From the NCBI RefSeq assembly GCF_020400585.1, contig NZ_JAINVF010000016.1:1-64000 (forward strand): DNA of 64,000 bases, read 5' to 3'. Below the pieces are notes generated by a model. That model did not search any database. It had not been told where the DNA came from and worked only from the letters and a program-made list of their open reading frames with translations. Positions 33,106 to 42,312 of the stretch are shown here, in pieces (positions within the stretch are counted from its first letter, which is position 1; each line of letters starts with the position of its first letter). The DNA is from Streptomyces sp. NK08204. Its GTDB lineage: Bacteria; Actinomycetota; Actinomycetes; Streptomycetales; Streptomycetaceae. A program made the position numbers and the translations under genes.

Positions 33106-34752
33106 TCAGATGCCCGCCGCGGCGGACAGGTCGCGCTTGACGGCCGCCAGCAGCTCGGCCGCGCGGGCGCGGGCGGACGGCAGATCGGCGTGCGCGGCGA
33201 CCGGCACGACGACCTCCAGGTAGCACTTCAGCTTGGGCTCGGTGCCGCTGGGCCGGACGATGACGCGGGCCCCGTCCAGGGTGTAGCGCAGGCCGTCCGT
33301 GGGCGGCAGCCTGTCGGTGCCCTGGGTGAGGTCCTCGGCGCGGGTGACGGCCAGCCCCGCCAGCTCGGTCGGCGGCTGCTCGCGCAGCCTCCGCATCGCG
33401 TCGGCGATCAGGGAGAGGTCCTGGACGCGGACCGACAGCTGGTCGGTGGCGTGCAGTCCGTGCTCCACGGCCAGGTCGTCGAGGAGGTCGAGGAGGGTGC
33501 GGCCCTCCTCCTTCAGCACGGACGCCAGCTCGGTGATCAGGAGCGCGGCGGTGATGCCGTCCTTGTCACGGACGCCCTCCGGGTCCACGCAATAGCCGAG
33601 GGCCTCCTCGTAGCCGTAGCGCAGGCGCTCCACACGGGCGATCCACTTGAAGCCGGTCAGGGTCTCCTCGTACGGCACGCCCGCCTTCTCGGCGATCCGG
33701 CCGAGCAGGGAGGAGGAGACGATCGACTCGGCGAAGGTGCCCCTCGCCCCGCGCCGGACCAGGTGGGCGGCGAGCAGCACGCCGACCTCGTCGCCGCGCA
33801 GCATCCGCCAGCCGTCCCCGTCCCTGACGGCGACGGCACAGCGGTCGGCGTCGGGGTCGTTGGCGATCACCAGGTCCGGGCCGGTCACGCGGGCCTGCGC
33901 GAACGCCAGGTCCATCGCGCCCGGCTCCTCGGGGTTGGGGAAGGCGACCGTCGGGAAGTCCGGGTCCGGGTCGGCCTGCTCGGCGACCGGTACCGGCTCG
34001 GGGAAGCCGGCGCGGGCGAAGGCGGCGAGGAGCACGTCCTTGCCGACGCCGTGCATCGCCGTGTAGACGGTGCGGGCCGTGCGCGGGGAGCCGGCGGCCA
34101 GGACGGCGTCCGTACGGGCCAGATAGGCCTCCAGGACGGTGTCGTCCAGGATCTCCCAGCCGGCGTCCGGGCGGGGCACGTCGTGCAGCGAGGCGATCGC
34201 GTCGATCTCGGCGGCGATCTCCGCGTCGGCGGGCGGGACGATCTGGGAGCCGTCACCGAGGTAGACCTTGTAGCCGTTGTCCCGGGGCGGGTTGTGGCTG
34301 GCGGTGACCTCCACGCCCGCGACCGCGCCCAGGTGCCTTATCGCGAACGCCAGGACCGGCGTGGGCAGCGGACGGGGGAGTACGGCGGCACGCAGGCCGG
34401 CGCCGGTCATCACGGCGGCGGTGTCCCGGGCGAAGTCGGCGGACTTGTGACGGGCGTCGTAGCCGATGACGACGAGGCCGGCTCCCCCGTCCCCGTCGCG
34501 GGGCGCGTTCTTCTTCAGGTACGCGGCGAGACCCGCGGCGGCGCGGATGACGACGCTGCGGTTCATGCGCATGGGGCCGGCACCGAGTTCGCCCCGCAGG
34601 CCGGCGGTGCCGAACTGGAGGGTGCCCCTGAAACGGGCCGACAGTTCCTTCACGTCACCGGCGTCGATCAGCCCGGCCAGTTCCTCACGGGTCTCCGCGT
34701 CGGGGTCCTCGGCGAGCCATGCCTTGGCCCTGGCGATGAGATCGTCGTGCAC
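33106..34752 (-). CDS. Phosphohexomutase/phosphopentomutase-like enzyme (PMM/PGM family)
   Basis: This is an alpha-D-phosphohexomutase superfamily enzyme of about 548 residues. FGTAGLRGELGAGPMRMN opens domain 1. VEVTASHNPPRDNGYKVY carries the phosphoserine near residue 150, DLVIANDPDADRCAV is the metal loop, GFKWIARV follows, and RPSGTEPKLKCYLE binds the substrate phosphate. Family members of this length (PGM2-like) act on phosphopentoses as well as hexoses. Immediate linkage to purine nucleoside phosphorylase suggests it converts (deoxy)ribose-1-phosphate to the 5-phosphate for deoC. GTG 34752 has GAGAGG upstream; GTG 34821 overlaps the previous stop and would add 23 residues. Confidence 0.92.
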   Translation of the reverse strand: MHDDLIARAKAWLAEDPDAETREELAGLIDAGDVKELSARFRGTLQFGTAGLRGELGAGPMRMNRSVVIRAAAGLAAYLKKNAPRDGDGGAGLVVIGYDARHKSADFARDTAAVMTGAGLRAAVLPRPLPTPVLAFAIRHLGAVAGVEVTASHNPPRDNGYKVYLGDGSQIVPPADAEIAAEIDAIASLHDVPRPDAGWEILDDTVLEAYLARTDAVLAAGSPRTARTVYTAMHGVGKDVLLAAFARAGFPEPVPVAEQADPDPDFPTVAFPNPEEPGAMDLAFAQARVTGPDLVIANDPDADRCAVAVRDGDGWRMLRGDEVGVLLAAHLVRRGARGTFAESIVSSSLLGRIAEKAGVPYEETLTGFKWIARVERLRYGYEEALGYCVDPEGVRDKDGITAALLITELASVLKEEGRTLLDLLDDLAVEHGLHATDQLSVRVQDLSLIADAMRRLREQPPTELAGLAVTRAEDLTQGTDRLPPTDGLRYTLDGARVIVRPSGTEPKLKCYLEVVVPVAAHADLPSARARAAELLAAVKRDLSAAAGI

Positions 34753-34817
34753 GTCGTGGTCAACCTCTCTTTGGTCGTGCCCACCTGCCCACCGGTCAGG
34801 TGGACCGGAAAGCTCGC

Positions 34818-35642
34818 TCACAGCCTGCCGAGCACCTGCGCCAGCAGCTGTCCCATGCGCGCCGCCGAGTCACGGCCCGCCTGGAGGACCTCCTCGTGGT
34901 TGAGCGGCTCGCCCGTCATGCCCGCCGCGAGGTTGGTGACGAGGGAGATACCGAGGACCTCGGCGCCCGCCTCGCGCGCGGCGATCGCTTCCAGGACCGT
35001 GGACATGCCGACCAGGTCCGCGCCGATGACGCGGGCCATGCGGATCTCGGCCGGGGTCTCGTAGTGCGGGCCGGGGAACTGCGCGTAGACGCCCTCCTCC
35101 AGGGAGGGGTCGATCTCCTTGCACAGGGTGCGCAGCCGCGGGGAGTAGAGGTCCGTCAGGTCGACGAAGTTGGCGCCGACGATCGGGGAGGTCGCCGTCA
35201 GGTTGATGTGGTCGCTGATCAGGACCGGCTGACCCGGGCGCATGCCCTCGCGCAGGCCGCCGCAGCCGTTGGTGAGGACCACGGTCTTGCAGCCCGCGGC
35301 CACGGCCGTACGGACGCCGTGCGCGACGGCGGCCACACCGCGGCCCTCGTAGTAGTGCGTGCGGCCCAGGAAGACCAGCGCGCGCTTGTCACCGAAGGCG
35401 TAGGAGCGGATCTTGCCGCCGTGGCCCTCGACGGCCGGCGGCGGGAAGCCGGGCAGCTCGGTGACCTGGAACTCGGCCTCGGGGGCGCCGAGGGCGTCGA
35501 CGGCCGGAGCCCAGCCGGAGCCCATCACGAGGGCGACGTCGTGGGTCTCGGCGCCGGTGAGTGCGCGCAGGCGCGCGGCGGCGGCGTCGGCGGCGGCGTA
35601 CGGGTCGCCCTGGATGTCGTCCGGAAGAAGAGATGCGTTCAC
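34818..35642 (-). CDS. Purine nucleoside phosphorylase
   Basis: This is a 274-residue enzyme of the trimeric PNP/MTAP family that splits inosine, guanosine and their deoxy forms into base and (deoxy)ribose-1-phosphate. VALVMGSGWAP binds phosphate, GRTHYYEG and VLTNGCGGLREGM follow, and QFPGPHYETPAEIRMARVIGADLVGMSTVLEAIAAREAG contains the base-binding glutamate and methionine region. It is the first gene of an operon with the mutase and carries a perfect palindrome 26 bases upstream. GTG 35642 lacks a strong ribosome site. Confidence 0.94.
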   Translation of the reverse strand: MNASLLPDDIQGDPYAAADAAAARLRALTGAETHDVALVMGSGWAPAVDALGAPEAEFQVTELPGFPPPAVEGHGGKIRSYAFGDKRALVFLGRTHYYEGRGVAAVAHGVRTAVAAGCKTVVLTNGCGGLREGMRPGQPVLISDHINLTATSPIVGANFVDLTDLYSPRLRTLCKEIDPSLEEGVYAQFPGPHYETPAEIRMARVIGADLVGMSTVLEAIAAREAGAEVLGISLVTNLAAGMTGEPLNHEEVLQAGRDSAARMGQLLAQVLGRL

Positions 35643-35667
35643 GTGGACGAGAGTAACCGCTCTTCGC

Positions 35668-35679
35668 CTACGCGCGTAG
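35668..35679 (-). promoter_or_regulatory. Nucleoside-regulon operator, copy 5
   Basis: This is a perfect CTACGCGCGTAG, 25 bases before the purine nucleoside phosphorylase start on the minus strand. The next base extends it to TCTACGCGCGTAG read from the gene side. Confidence 0.75.
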
Positions 35680-35834
35680 ATGACAGAGCCGACGGGATTG
35701 CGATCGTCGTCTCGTCGTTACCGACAAAGAGATCCGTGAGCAGGGGCGCAGGCAGTTCGTGAACGGGTTCGTCCACCGGCCGTGAGCAGGCCCGTCAGCA
35801 CGTTGTCAGCAGATCGTCAGCGGGCCGCGGGCCG

Positions 35835-36272
35835 TCAGCAGGGGCGCTTGCGCAGTTCCATCACATAGTCGTGCGGTGCCCCCGCGGACTCGGCCGCGTC
35901 CGCGATCTCACCGAGGTAGCGGGCCGAGGGCAGGCCGCCCTCGTAGCCGTTGAGGACGTACGCCCACGCCGCCTCCTCGCCGTCCAGGGTGTGGGCGCGG
36001 ACCCGGACCCGGCGGTAGACGCCGAGGGCCACGCCCTCCCACCGGTCGAGCGACTCCTCGTCCATGGGTGCGATGTCGTACAGGCCGACGAACACCTGGG
36101 CCGAGGGCTCCTCGACGATCGTCGCCAGCGCGCCCTCCCAGCCCAGCTGCTCGCCGCCGAACGTCAGCCGCCAGCCGTTCAGCCAGCCCGTGGCGCGCAG
36201 CGGGGAGTGCGGGGCCCGGCGGGACATCAGCCGTGCGTCGAGGTTGCCGGCGTACGCGGCATAGAGCGACAT
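35835..36272 (-). CDS. Gamma-glutamylcyclotransferase-fold (AIG2-like) protein
   Basis: This is a 145-residue GGCT-fold protein. MSLYAAYAGNLDARLM has the typical YGSN-type substrate loop in the form YAAYAGN. Then follow LNGWRLTFGGEQLGWEGALATIVEEP and a conserved acid within DEESLDRWEGV, and the end is AWAYVLNGYEGGLPSARYLGEI. Such enzymes release 5-oxoproline from gamma-glutamyl peptides, but the bacterial members are largely untested. There is no recognisable ribosome site before ATG 36272. Confidence 0.85.
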   Translation of the reverse strand: MSLYAAYAGNLDARLMSRRAPHSPLRATGWLNGWRLTFGGEQLGWEGALATIVEEPSAQVFVGLYDIAPMDEESLDRWEGVALGVYRRVRVRAHTLDGEEAAWAYVLNGYEGGLPSARYLGEIADAAESAGAPHDYVMELRKRPC

Positions 36273-36357
36273 GGGGAGAGGGTACGGCAGCGGAAACTCC
36301 CGCCCCACCCGTTCCACCAGCGCCCCCGGGCAGTAGCACCTTGAGGGGTGCGGGACA

Positions 36358-37806
36358 ATGGGGTACGTGACTCGGATCGTGATCATCGGTGGCGGACCTG
36401 GCGGATACGAGGCGGCCCTGGTAGCCGCCCAGCTAGGTGCGGAGGTGACCGTCGTCGACTGCGACGGTCTGGGCGGAGCGTCGGTGCTGACCGACTGCGT
36501 GCCGTCGAAGACCCTGATCGCCACGGCCGAGGTGATGACCACCTTCGACTCCTCCTACGAGGAGCTGGGCATCATCGTCGCCGACGACACCCCGCCGCTG
36601 GAGCAGGCCGCCCGGGTGGTCGGCGTGGACCTGGGCAAGGTCAACCGCCGTGTGAAGCGGCTGGCGCTCGCCCAGTCCCACGACATCACCGCGTCCGTGA
36701 CGCGCGCCGGCGCCCGGGTCATGCGCGGTCGCGGCCGGCTGGAGGGCATGCAGGCCCTCGACGGCTCCCGGAAGGTCGTCGTCACCGCCGCCGACGGCAC
36801 CGAGGAGACCCTCACCGCCGACGCCGTGCTCATCGCCACCGGCGGTCACCCGCGCGAGCTGCCCGACGCCCAGCCCGACGGCGAGCGCATCCTCAACTGG
36901 ACCCAGGTCTACGACCTCACCGAGCTGCCGGAAGAGCTGATCGTGGTCGGCTCCGGTGTGACCGGTGCCGAGTTCGCCGGTGCCTACCAGGCGCTGGGGT
37001 CCAAGGTCACGCTCGTGTCGTCCCGCGACCGCGTGCTGCCGGGCGAGGACCCGGACGCCGCGGCCGTGCTGGAGGACGTGTTCCGGCGCCGTGGCATGAA
37101 CGTCATGGCCCGCTCCCGTGCGCAGTCCGCCAAGCGCGTCGGCGACCGGGTCGAGGTGACGCTGGCCGACGGGCGCGTCATCAGCGGCACGCACTGCCTC
37201 ATGGCGGTCGGCGCCGTCCCGAACAGCGCGGGGCTCGGCCTGGAGGGGGCCGGCGTCAGGCTGCGCGACTCGGGTCACATCTGGACCGACCGGGTCTCGC
37301 GCACGACCGCGCCGGGCGTGTACGCCGCCGGTGACGTCACCGGCGTCTTCGCGCTCGCCTCGGTGGCCGCGATGCAGGGACGTATCGCCATGTACCACTT
37401 CCTCGGCGAGACGGTGGCCCCGCTGGACCTGAAGACGGTCTCGTCCAACGTCTTCACGGACCCCGAGATCGCCACCGTCGGCTACACGCAGTCGGACGTG
37501 GACGCGGGCAAGATCGACGCGCGCGTCGTCAAGCTTCCGCTGCTGCGCAACCCGCGCGCCAAGATGCAGGGCATCCGGGACGGCTTCGTCAAGATCTTCT
37601 GCCGGCCGGGCACCGGCATCGTCGTGGGCGGTGTCGTGGTGGCGCCGCGTGCCTCGGAGCTCATCCACCCCATCTCGATCGCCGTCGACAACAATCTGAC
37701 GGTCGAACAGATCGCGAACGCGTTCACCGTGTACCCCTCGCTGTCGGGGTCGATCGCGGAGGTGGCGCGGCAGCTCCACACCCGCAAGGCGACCGGCGAG
37801 GGATAA
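36358..37806 (+). CDS. LpdA-like NAD(P)H quinone reductase (flavoprotein)
   Basis: This is a 482-residue protein of the lipoamide dehydrogenase/glutathione reductase fold. FAD binding is by IVIIGGGPGGYEAAL, NAD(P) binding by ELIVVGSGVTGAEFAGAY, and APGVYAAGDVTG is the second FAD motif. The redox disulphide is broken: the usual GGTCxxxGC is GGASVLTDC, with a single cysteine. The C-terminal His-Glu dyad region (HTHPTxxE) is also replaced. This matches mycobacterial LpdA/Rv3303c-type quinone reductases, not true lipoamide dehydrogenases. GTG 36367 is an alternative start. Confidence 0.9.
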   Translation: MGYVTRIVIIGGGPGGYEAALVAAQLGAEVTVVDCDGLGGASVLTDCVPSKTLIATAEVMTTFDSSYEELGIIVADDTPPLEQAARVVGVDLGKVNRRVKRLALAQSHDITASVTRAGARVMRGRGRLEGMQALDGSRKVVVTAADGTEETLTADAVLIATGGHPRELPDAQPDGERILNWTQVYDLTELPEELIVVGSGVTGAEFAGAYQALGSKVTLVSSRDRVLPGEDPDAAAVLEDVFRRRGMNVMARSRAQSAKRVGDRVEVTLADGRVISGTHCLMAVGAVPNSAGLGLEGAGVRLRDSGHIWTDRVSRTTAPGVYAAGDVTGVFALASVAAMQGRIAMYHFLGETVAPLDLKTVSSNVFTDPEIATVGYTQSDVDAGKIDARVVKLPLLRNPRAKMQGIRDGFVKIFCRPGTGIVVGGVVVAPRASELIHPISIAVDNNLTVEQIANAFTVYPSLSGSIAEVARQLHTRKATGEG

Positions 37807-38419
37807 AGGCCGCACGCCCTCTCAGGTGCGCGCCGGGACACCAGGCAGGGCGTCCCGGCGCGGTGCGCGGCTCGGTCCTTCTCTCGGACGTACTTGTCGA
37901 TGTTCACAGGCGTCCAGCCGTCCTGGCCGCAGGACGTTGCCCTCGGGATCCAGCCGGGGGAAGGAGCTGCCCTCGCGCGAGGCTCGTACGGTGGCCATGA
38001 GCTGCCGGATGCCCCACTCTTCGCTCATCGCAGCCATGTGCCTGCGACAGGCTCAACAGGGCTGGCGTCTCGCAGAGTTGCCCCGCTGCGCGTGCCGGAG
38101 GAGGAGTTCGACCAGGCGGACATCGGTCATCCGTGGCGGGACGCCTCCACGCGAATGGGGCAGTCGATCCAGTGGTGTTGCTGTGGCCAAGCAGCCTATA
38201 ACCGGGACGACTTGACGCACAATCGGATCCAACGAGCTTGAGAAAGCGTTGAATCGAGGCCCGAACGCGCACCGCGAGGCGACCGGCGAGGCCTGGTGCG
38301 GCCGGGACGGGCAGGGGCGGGGCGGTCGTATACCATCTCCCGCGCCGCCATGCGAACAACTTCTGTTATTCGGCGCAAACTGCTGAAAGCAGACGGTCGT
38401 CGGGGTTACTGTCAGTTTC
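37807..38419. other. Gene-poor stretch of 0.6 kb
   Basis: I see no supportable gene. A hairpin follows the flavoprotein gene at 37829-37862. The rest contains several short conflicting frames without codon bias and is less GC-rich around 38150-38400. One frame reading MAAMSEEWGIRQLMATVR on the minus strand may be a decayed remnant, but I cannot assign it. Confidence 0.5.
37829..37862 (+). terminator. Terminator after the LpdA-like gene
   Basis: An 11-bp perfect stem (CGCGCCGGGAC with GTCCCGGCGCG) closes a 12-base loop, 23 bases after the stop codon. Confidence 0.75.
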
Positions 38420-39358
38420 GTGTTCGCTGCTGAACGTCGCCAATTGATCCTCGAAATGGTGCGAGCGAACGGAGCCGTGTCGCTCCGTGAGCTCGCCCGC
38501 GTCGTCCAGACCTCCGAAGTGACCGTACGGCGGGACGTGCGGGCACTGGAGGCAGAAGGACTCCTCGACCGCCGGCACGGCGGTGCGGTACTGCCGGGCG
38601 GATTCACGCGGGAGTCCGGCTTTCCGCAGAAGTCACATCTCGCGACCGCCGAGAAGACGGCCATCGCCGACCTCGCCGCGGGCCTCGTCGAAGAAGGCGA
38701 GGCCATCGTGGTCGGGGCGGGCACCACCACGCAGGAGCTGGCCCGCCGGCTCGCACGGGTGCCCGGACTGACCGTGGTCACCAACTCACTGCTGGTGGCC
38801 CAGGCGCTGGCCCACGCCAACCGGGTGGAGGTCGTCATGACCGGCGGCACCCTGCGCGGCTCCAACTACGCCCTGGTCGGCTCCGGTGCGGAGCAGTCCC
38901 TGCAGGGCCTGCGGGTCTCCAAGGCGTTCCTGTCCGGGAGCGGGCTCACCGCCGAGCGCGGGCTGTCCACGTCCAACATGCTCTCGGCGTCCGTCGACCG
39001 CGCCCTGGTGCAGGCCGCCGCCGAGGTCGTGGTCCTCGCCGACCACACCAAGCTCGGCACGGACACCATGTTCCAGACGGTGCCGACGGACGTCATCACG
39101 CGGCTCGTGACCGACGAACCACCGGCCCACGACGACCGTGCCGCCACCGAACTGCAGGCCCTCGCCGATCAGGGGGTGCAGATCGCCGTGGCCGGGGCGG
39201 GGACCCCTCCGGGCGAGCAGGGGACCACGGCGCGCCGTGCGTCCGCGCTGCCGGGGCCCAGGCGGGGGCAGGTACCCGGCGGCGGGCTGCGGGGGATGCT
39301 GGGGGAGCCGTCGGGCGGGGCCGAGCGGGGCCGCGTCGCCGATCTTCGTCGGCGCTGA
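38420..39358 (+). CDS. DeoR-family transcriptional regulator
   Basis: This is a 312-residue sugar-responsive repressor. The N-terminal helix-turn-helix reads RRQLILEMVRANGAVSLRELARVVQTSEVTVRRDVRALEAEGLLDRRHGGA, which is the DeoR signature. The effector domain has VGAGTTTQELARRLA, VVTNSLLVAQAL, EVVMTGGTLRGSNYALVG and VLADHTKLG. After about residue 250 an extra Gly/Arg/Pro-rich tail of some 60 residues has no match I know. It is the only sugar-phosphate-type regulator in the window and a weak candidate for the nucleoside operators, though its own upstream region lacks the palindrome. GTG/ATG choice: the frame opens at 38420 with no clear ribosome site. Confidence 0.92.
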   Translation: MFAAERRQLILEMVRANGAVSLRELARVVQTSEVTVRRDVRALEAEGLLDRRHGGAVLPGGFTRESGFPQKSHLATAEKTAIADLAAGLVEEGEAIVVGAGTTTQELARRLARVPGLTVVTNSLLVAQALAHANRVEVVMTGGTLRGSNYALVGSGAEQSLQGLRVSKAFLSGSGLTAERGLSTSNMLSASVDRALVQAAAEVVVLADHTKLGTDTMFQTVPTDVITRLVTDEPPAHDDRAATELQALADQGVQIAVAGAGTPPGEQGTTARRASALPGPRRGQVPGGGLRGMLGEPSGGAERGRVADLRRR

Positions 39359-39384
39359 GGCTGTCTGGTCGCCGTAGGGCTTCG

Positions 39385-39440
39385 GGTCGTTGCCGGGTGC
39401 GCGTGGTGTGGCTGCCCGCCAGTTCCCGCGCCCCGCGAGG
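39385..39440. repeat. Degenerate copy of a dispersed Streptomyces intergenic repeat
   Basis: The stretch with CCGGGTGCGCGTGGTGTGG followed by GCCAGTTCCCGCGCCCC resembles the short intergenic repeat (core CGCGCAGTTCCCCGCGCCCC) that I have seen scattered through many Streptomyces genomes. Only one copy was noticed here. Confidence 0.45.
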
Positions 39441-39525
39441 GTGCTGTGGCGTGCCTGCGCCGGAAGACGAAGCGCCCGGCAGACCGAAGCGGTCCACCGG
39501 GCGTGTCGTGTCGTAGAAGACGACG

Positions 39526-41298
39526 TCAGTCCTTGATCTCGCAGATCACCGCGCCGGACGTGACCGAGGCGCCCACCTCGGCGGTCAGGCCCTTGATGGT
39601 GCCCGCCTTGTGAGCGTTCAGCGGCTGCTCCATCTTCATGGCCTCCAGGACGACGATCAGCTCGCCCTCCTTGACCTCCTGGCCCTCCTCGACCGCGATC
39701 TTCACGATCGTGCCCTGCATCGGGGAGGCGAGGGCGTCACCGGACGCCACCGGGCCGGACTTCTTCGCCGCGCGGCGCTTGGGCTTGGCGCCCGCCGCGA
39801 GACCCGTGCGGGCCAGGCTCATGCCCAGGGACGACGGGAGGGAGACCTCGAGGCGCTTGCCGCCGACCTCGACGACGACCGTCTCGCGGCCCAGCTCCTC
39901 CTCCGCCTCGATGTCGGAGGGAGCGGTGAACGGCTTGATCTCGTTGACGAACTCCGTCTCGATCCACCGGGTGTGGACCGCGAAGGGCTCCTCGGAACCG
40001 GTCAGCTCAGGAGCGAACGCCGGGTCCCTGACCACCACACGGTGGAAGGGGATCGCCGTGGCCATGCCCTCGACCTGGAACTCGTCCAGGGCACGGGCGG
40101 CCCGCTCCAGGGCCTCCTTGCGGGTGCGGCCGGTGACGATCAGCTTGGCCAGCAGCGAGTCCCAGGCGGGGCCGATGACCGAGCCGGACTCCACGCCCGC
40201 GTCCAGGCGGACACCGGGACCGGCCGGCGGATCGAACCTCGTCACCGTGCCGGGCGCCGGGAGGAAGTTGCGGCCCGGGTCCTCGCCGTTGATGCGGAAC
40301 TCGAAGGAGTGACCGCGCAGCGCCGGGTCGTCGTACCCCAGCTCCTCGCCGTCGGCGATGCGGAACATCTCACGGACCAGGTCGATGCCGGCGACCTCCT
40401 CGGTCACCGGGTGCTCCACCTGCAGACGCGTGTTGACCTCCAGGAAGGAGATCGTGCCGTCCTGGCCGACCAGGAACTCACAGGTACCGGCGCCCTCGTA
40501 GCCGGCCTCCTTCAGGATGGCCTTGGAAGCGCGGTACAGCTCGGCGACCTGCTCCTCGGAGAGGAACGGCGCCGGGGCCTCCTCGACCAGCTTCTGGTGG
40601 CGGCGCTGGAGAGAGCAGTCACGGGTGGAGACCACGACCACGTTGCCGTGCTTGTCGGCCAGGCACTGCGTCTCCACGTGACGCGGACGGTCCAGGTAGC
40701 GCTCGACGAAGCACTCGCCACGGCCGAAGGCGGCGACCGCCTCGCGCACCGCGGACTCGTACAGCTCCGGAACCTCTTCCAGGGTCCGGGCGACCTTCAG
40801 GCCGCGGCCACCGCCACCGAAGGCGGCCTTGATGGCGATCGGCAGGCCGTGCTCTTCGGCGAACGCGACGACCTCGTCGGCTCCCGAGACGGGGTCGGGC
40901 GTGCCGGCCACCAGGGGCGCGCCGGCGCGCTGGGCGATGTGCCGGGCGGCGACCTTGTCACCCAGGTCGCGGATGGCCTGCGGCGGCGGACCGATCCAGA
41001 TCAGTCCCGCGTCCAGCACCGCCTGCGCGAAGTCGGCGTTCTCCGAGAGGAAGCCGTAGCCGGGGTGGATGGCGTCCGCGCCCGACTCACGGGCGGCGTT
41101 CAGGACTTTCCCGATGTCCAGGTAGCTGGTGGCGGGAGTGTCACCGCCCAGGGCGAACGCCTCATCCGCGGCCCGGACGTGCAGAGCGTCCCGGTCCGGG
41201 TCGGCGTAGACGGCCACGCTCGCGATCCCGGCATCCCGGCAGGCCCGGGCAACGCGGACAGCGATTTCGCCACGGTTGGCGATGAGCACCTTGCGCAC
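39526..41298 (-). CDS. accA2: Acyl-CoA carboxylase alpha subunit (biotin carboxylase + BCCP)
   Basis: This 590-residue biotinylated subunit carboxylates biotin with ATP and bicarbonate for acetyl- and propionyl-CoA carboxylase complexes. The biotin carboxylase part starts RKVLIANRGEIAVRVARACRDAG and shows the ATP-grasp loop AFGGGGRGLKV, HVETQCLADKHGNVV, RDCSLQRRHQKLVEEAPAP and EVNTRLQVEHPVTE. The C-terminal biotin carrier domain has EAMKMEQPLNAHK with the biotin lysine near residue 555. GTG 41298 follows AAGGAGGGAG. The partners are the beta (pccB) and epsilon subunits encoded nearby, and biotin is attached by the ligase at 45322. Confidence 0.95.
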   Translation of the reverse strand: MRKVLIANRGEIAVRVARACRDAGIASVAVYADPDRDALHVRAADEAFALGGDTPATSYLDIGKVLNAARESGADAIHPGYGFLSENADFAQAVLDAGLIWIGPPPQAIRDLGDKVAARHIAQRAGAPLVAGTPDPVSGADEVVAFAEEHGLPIAIKAAFGGGGRGLKVARTLEEVPELYESAVREAVAAFGRGECFVERYLDRPRHVETQCLADKHGNVVVVSTRDCSLQRRHQKLVEEAPAPFLSEEQVAELYRASKAILKEAGYEGAGTCEFLVGQDGTISFLEVNTRLQVEHPVTEEVAGIDLVREMFRIADGEELGYDDPALRGHSFEFRINGEDPGRNFLPAPGTVTRFDPPAGPGVRLDAGVESGSVIGPAWDSLLAKLIVTGRTRKEALERAARALDEFQVEGMATAIPFHRVVVRDPAFAPELTGSEEPFAVHTRWIETEFVNEIKPFTAPSDIEAEEELGRETVVVEVGGKRLEVSLPSSLGMSLARTGLAAGAKPKRRAAKKSGPVASGDALASPMQGTIVKIAVEEGQEVKEGELIVVLEAMKMEQPLNAHKAGTIKGLTAEVGASVTSGAVICEIKD

Positions 41299-41673
41299 GA
41301 TTGAGGCTCCCTCCTTGAAACAAGGCGAGTTTAGGGACAGCCGACACGGCGCATCGACCCATCCCCAATGGTGAGCTTGCCCACACGCAGTGTGATTCGA
41401 GGCTCGCTCGACCCGCGAAAGCCCTTGTCGCACCGCAGTGCGCAGGACTCCTCCGGGAAACCCTAGCCCGCTCATGTGGCCAAGGTCTCTGTGAGAGCGT
41501 GCCGCGCCCCACTCGGTTTCTTTGTCGAGTCCCTACGAATGGCCCAATGATTCTTTGCCGCGGTACGGACCCTTGTCCCCGGGTTTACCCGTTAGTAGCG
41601 TTCACGATGAGGCGAACGTACTTCAGGTAACAGCAGCTCTGCTCGGGCTGAGGGCGAAGGTGGGTGGGGGCCG
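41299..41673. other. Divergent promoter region accA2 / membrane protein
   Basis: This 375-base gap has no gene. It contains a less GC-rich part at 41500-41640, with GGGTTTACCCGTTAGTAGCG just before the + strand gene as a possible promoter. The accA2 leader on the minus strand ends in AAGGAGGGAG. Confidence 0.45.
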
Positions 41674-42312
41674 GTGGTACGCAGACCGGTGGCGTGGGTC
41701 GTGGCAGTCGTCCTCCTGGCGGAGGCCCTCGGCGTCGCCGCGCTGAACTGGTTCCTCGGAGTGGTCGTGGACCGGCAGCAGATGTCGCTGGCGGGCCTCG
41801 ACCCGGACGTGATGTCGATGTCCTCGAAGATCGGCGGGGTCGTCTTCGGGCTCTACTTCGCGCTGTGCGCCCTGGTGGCCGTGCTGGTCGCGATCCGCGA
41901 CCGCGCGCCCGCCGGCTTCGGGCGCATCCTGCTGATCAGCATGGCGGTGGTGCACGGCCTGCTCGGCGCGTTCGTCTGGGGCCTGGTCGGCTGGACGGCG
42001 TTCTCGTTCATGGTGGTCGTGCTCGGGCTGATCGTGCTGCTCCTGATGACGTACGACCGCGCGGCCGGCCCGGAACAGGCCGCCGACGGCGGTGCCCCGG
42101 ACGCGGGCGGCACCCCGCAGGCCGGGACCGAGCCGGTGGCGCCGGCCGGGGCCACGGGCGGGGCCGGCGCGCCGGAGGGCCGTACGGAGGAACCCCAGGA
42201 CGGGGACGACGAGCCGCAGGACTCCGGCCCCGCCCAGACCGCGTCCACCGGGGCCGCCCCCGCGGGGGCCGCTCCCGCCCAGGTCACTCAGCCGGTGCCC
42301 ACAACTCCGTGA
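41674..42312 (+). CDS. Four-helix membrane protein, function unknown
   Basis: This 212-residue protein has four hydrophobic helices (VAWVVAVVLLAEALGVAAL, IGGVVFGLYFALCALVAVLVA, ILLISMAVVHGLLGAFVW and FSFMVVVLGLIVLLLM). A disordered cytoplasmic tail of about 80 residues follows, rich in Pro, Ala, Gly and acidic residues. It is a conserved actinobacterial type without an assigned function, as far as I can recognise. The last 29 bases overlap the 3' end of the convergent maf gene. Confidence 0.78.
   Translation: MVRRPVAWVVAVVLLAEALGVAALNWFLGVVVDRQQMSLAGLDPDVMSMSSKIGGVVFGLYFALCALVAVLVAIRDRAPAGFGRILLISMAVVHGLLGAFVWGLVGWTAFSFMVVVLGLIVLLLMTYDRAAGPEQAADGGAPDAGGTPQAGTEPVAPAGATGGAGAPEGRTEEPQDGDDEPQDSGPAQTASTGAAPAGAAPAQVTQPVPTTP

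Noticed and set aside
36358..37806. Lipoamide dehydrogenase (E3)
   Set aside because: One redox cysteine and the C-terminal His-Glu dyad are missing.
37894..38241. 115-codon frame in the gene-poor stretch before the DeoR gene
   Set aside because: No recognisable motif, no ribosome site, poor codon bias and competing frames of similar length.
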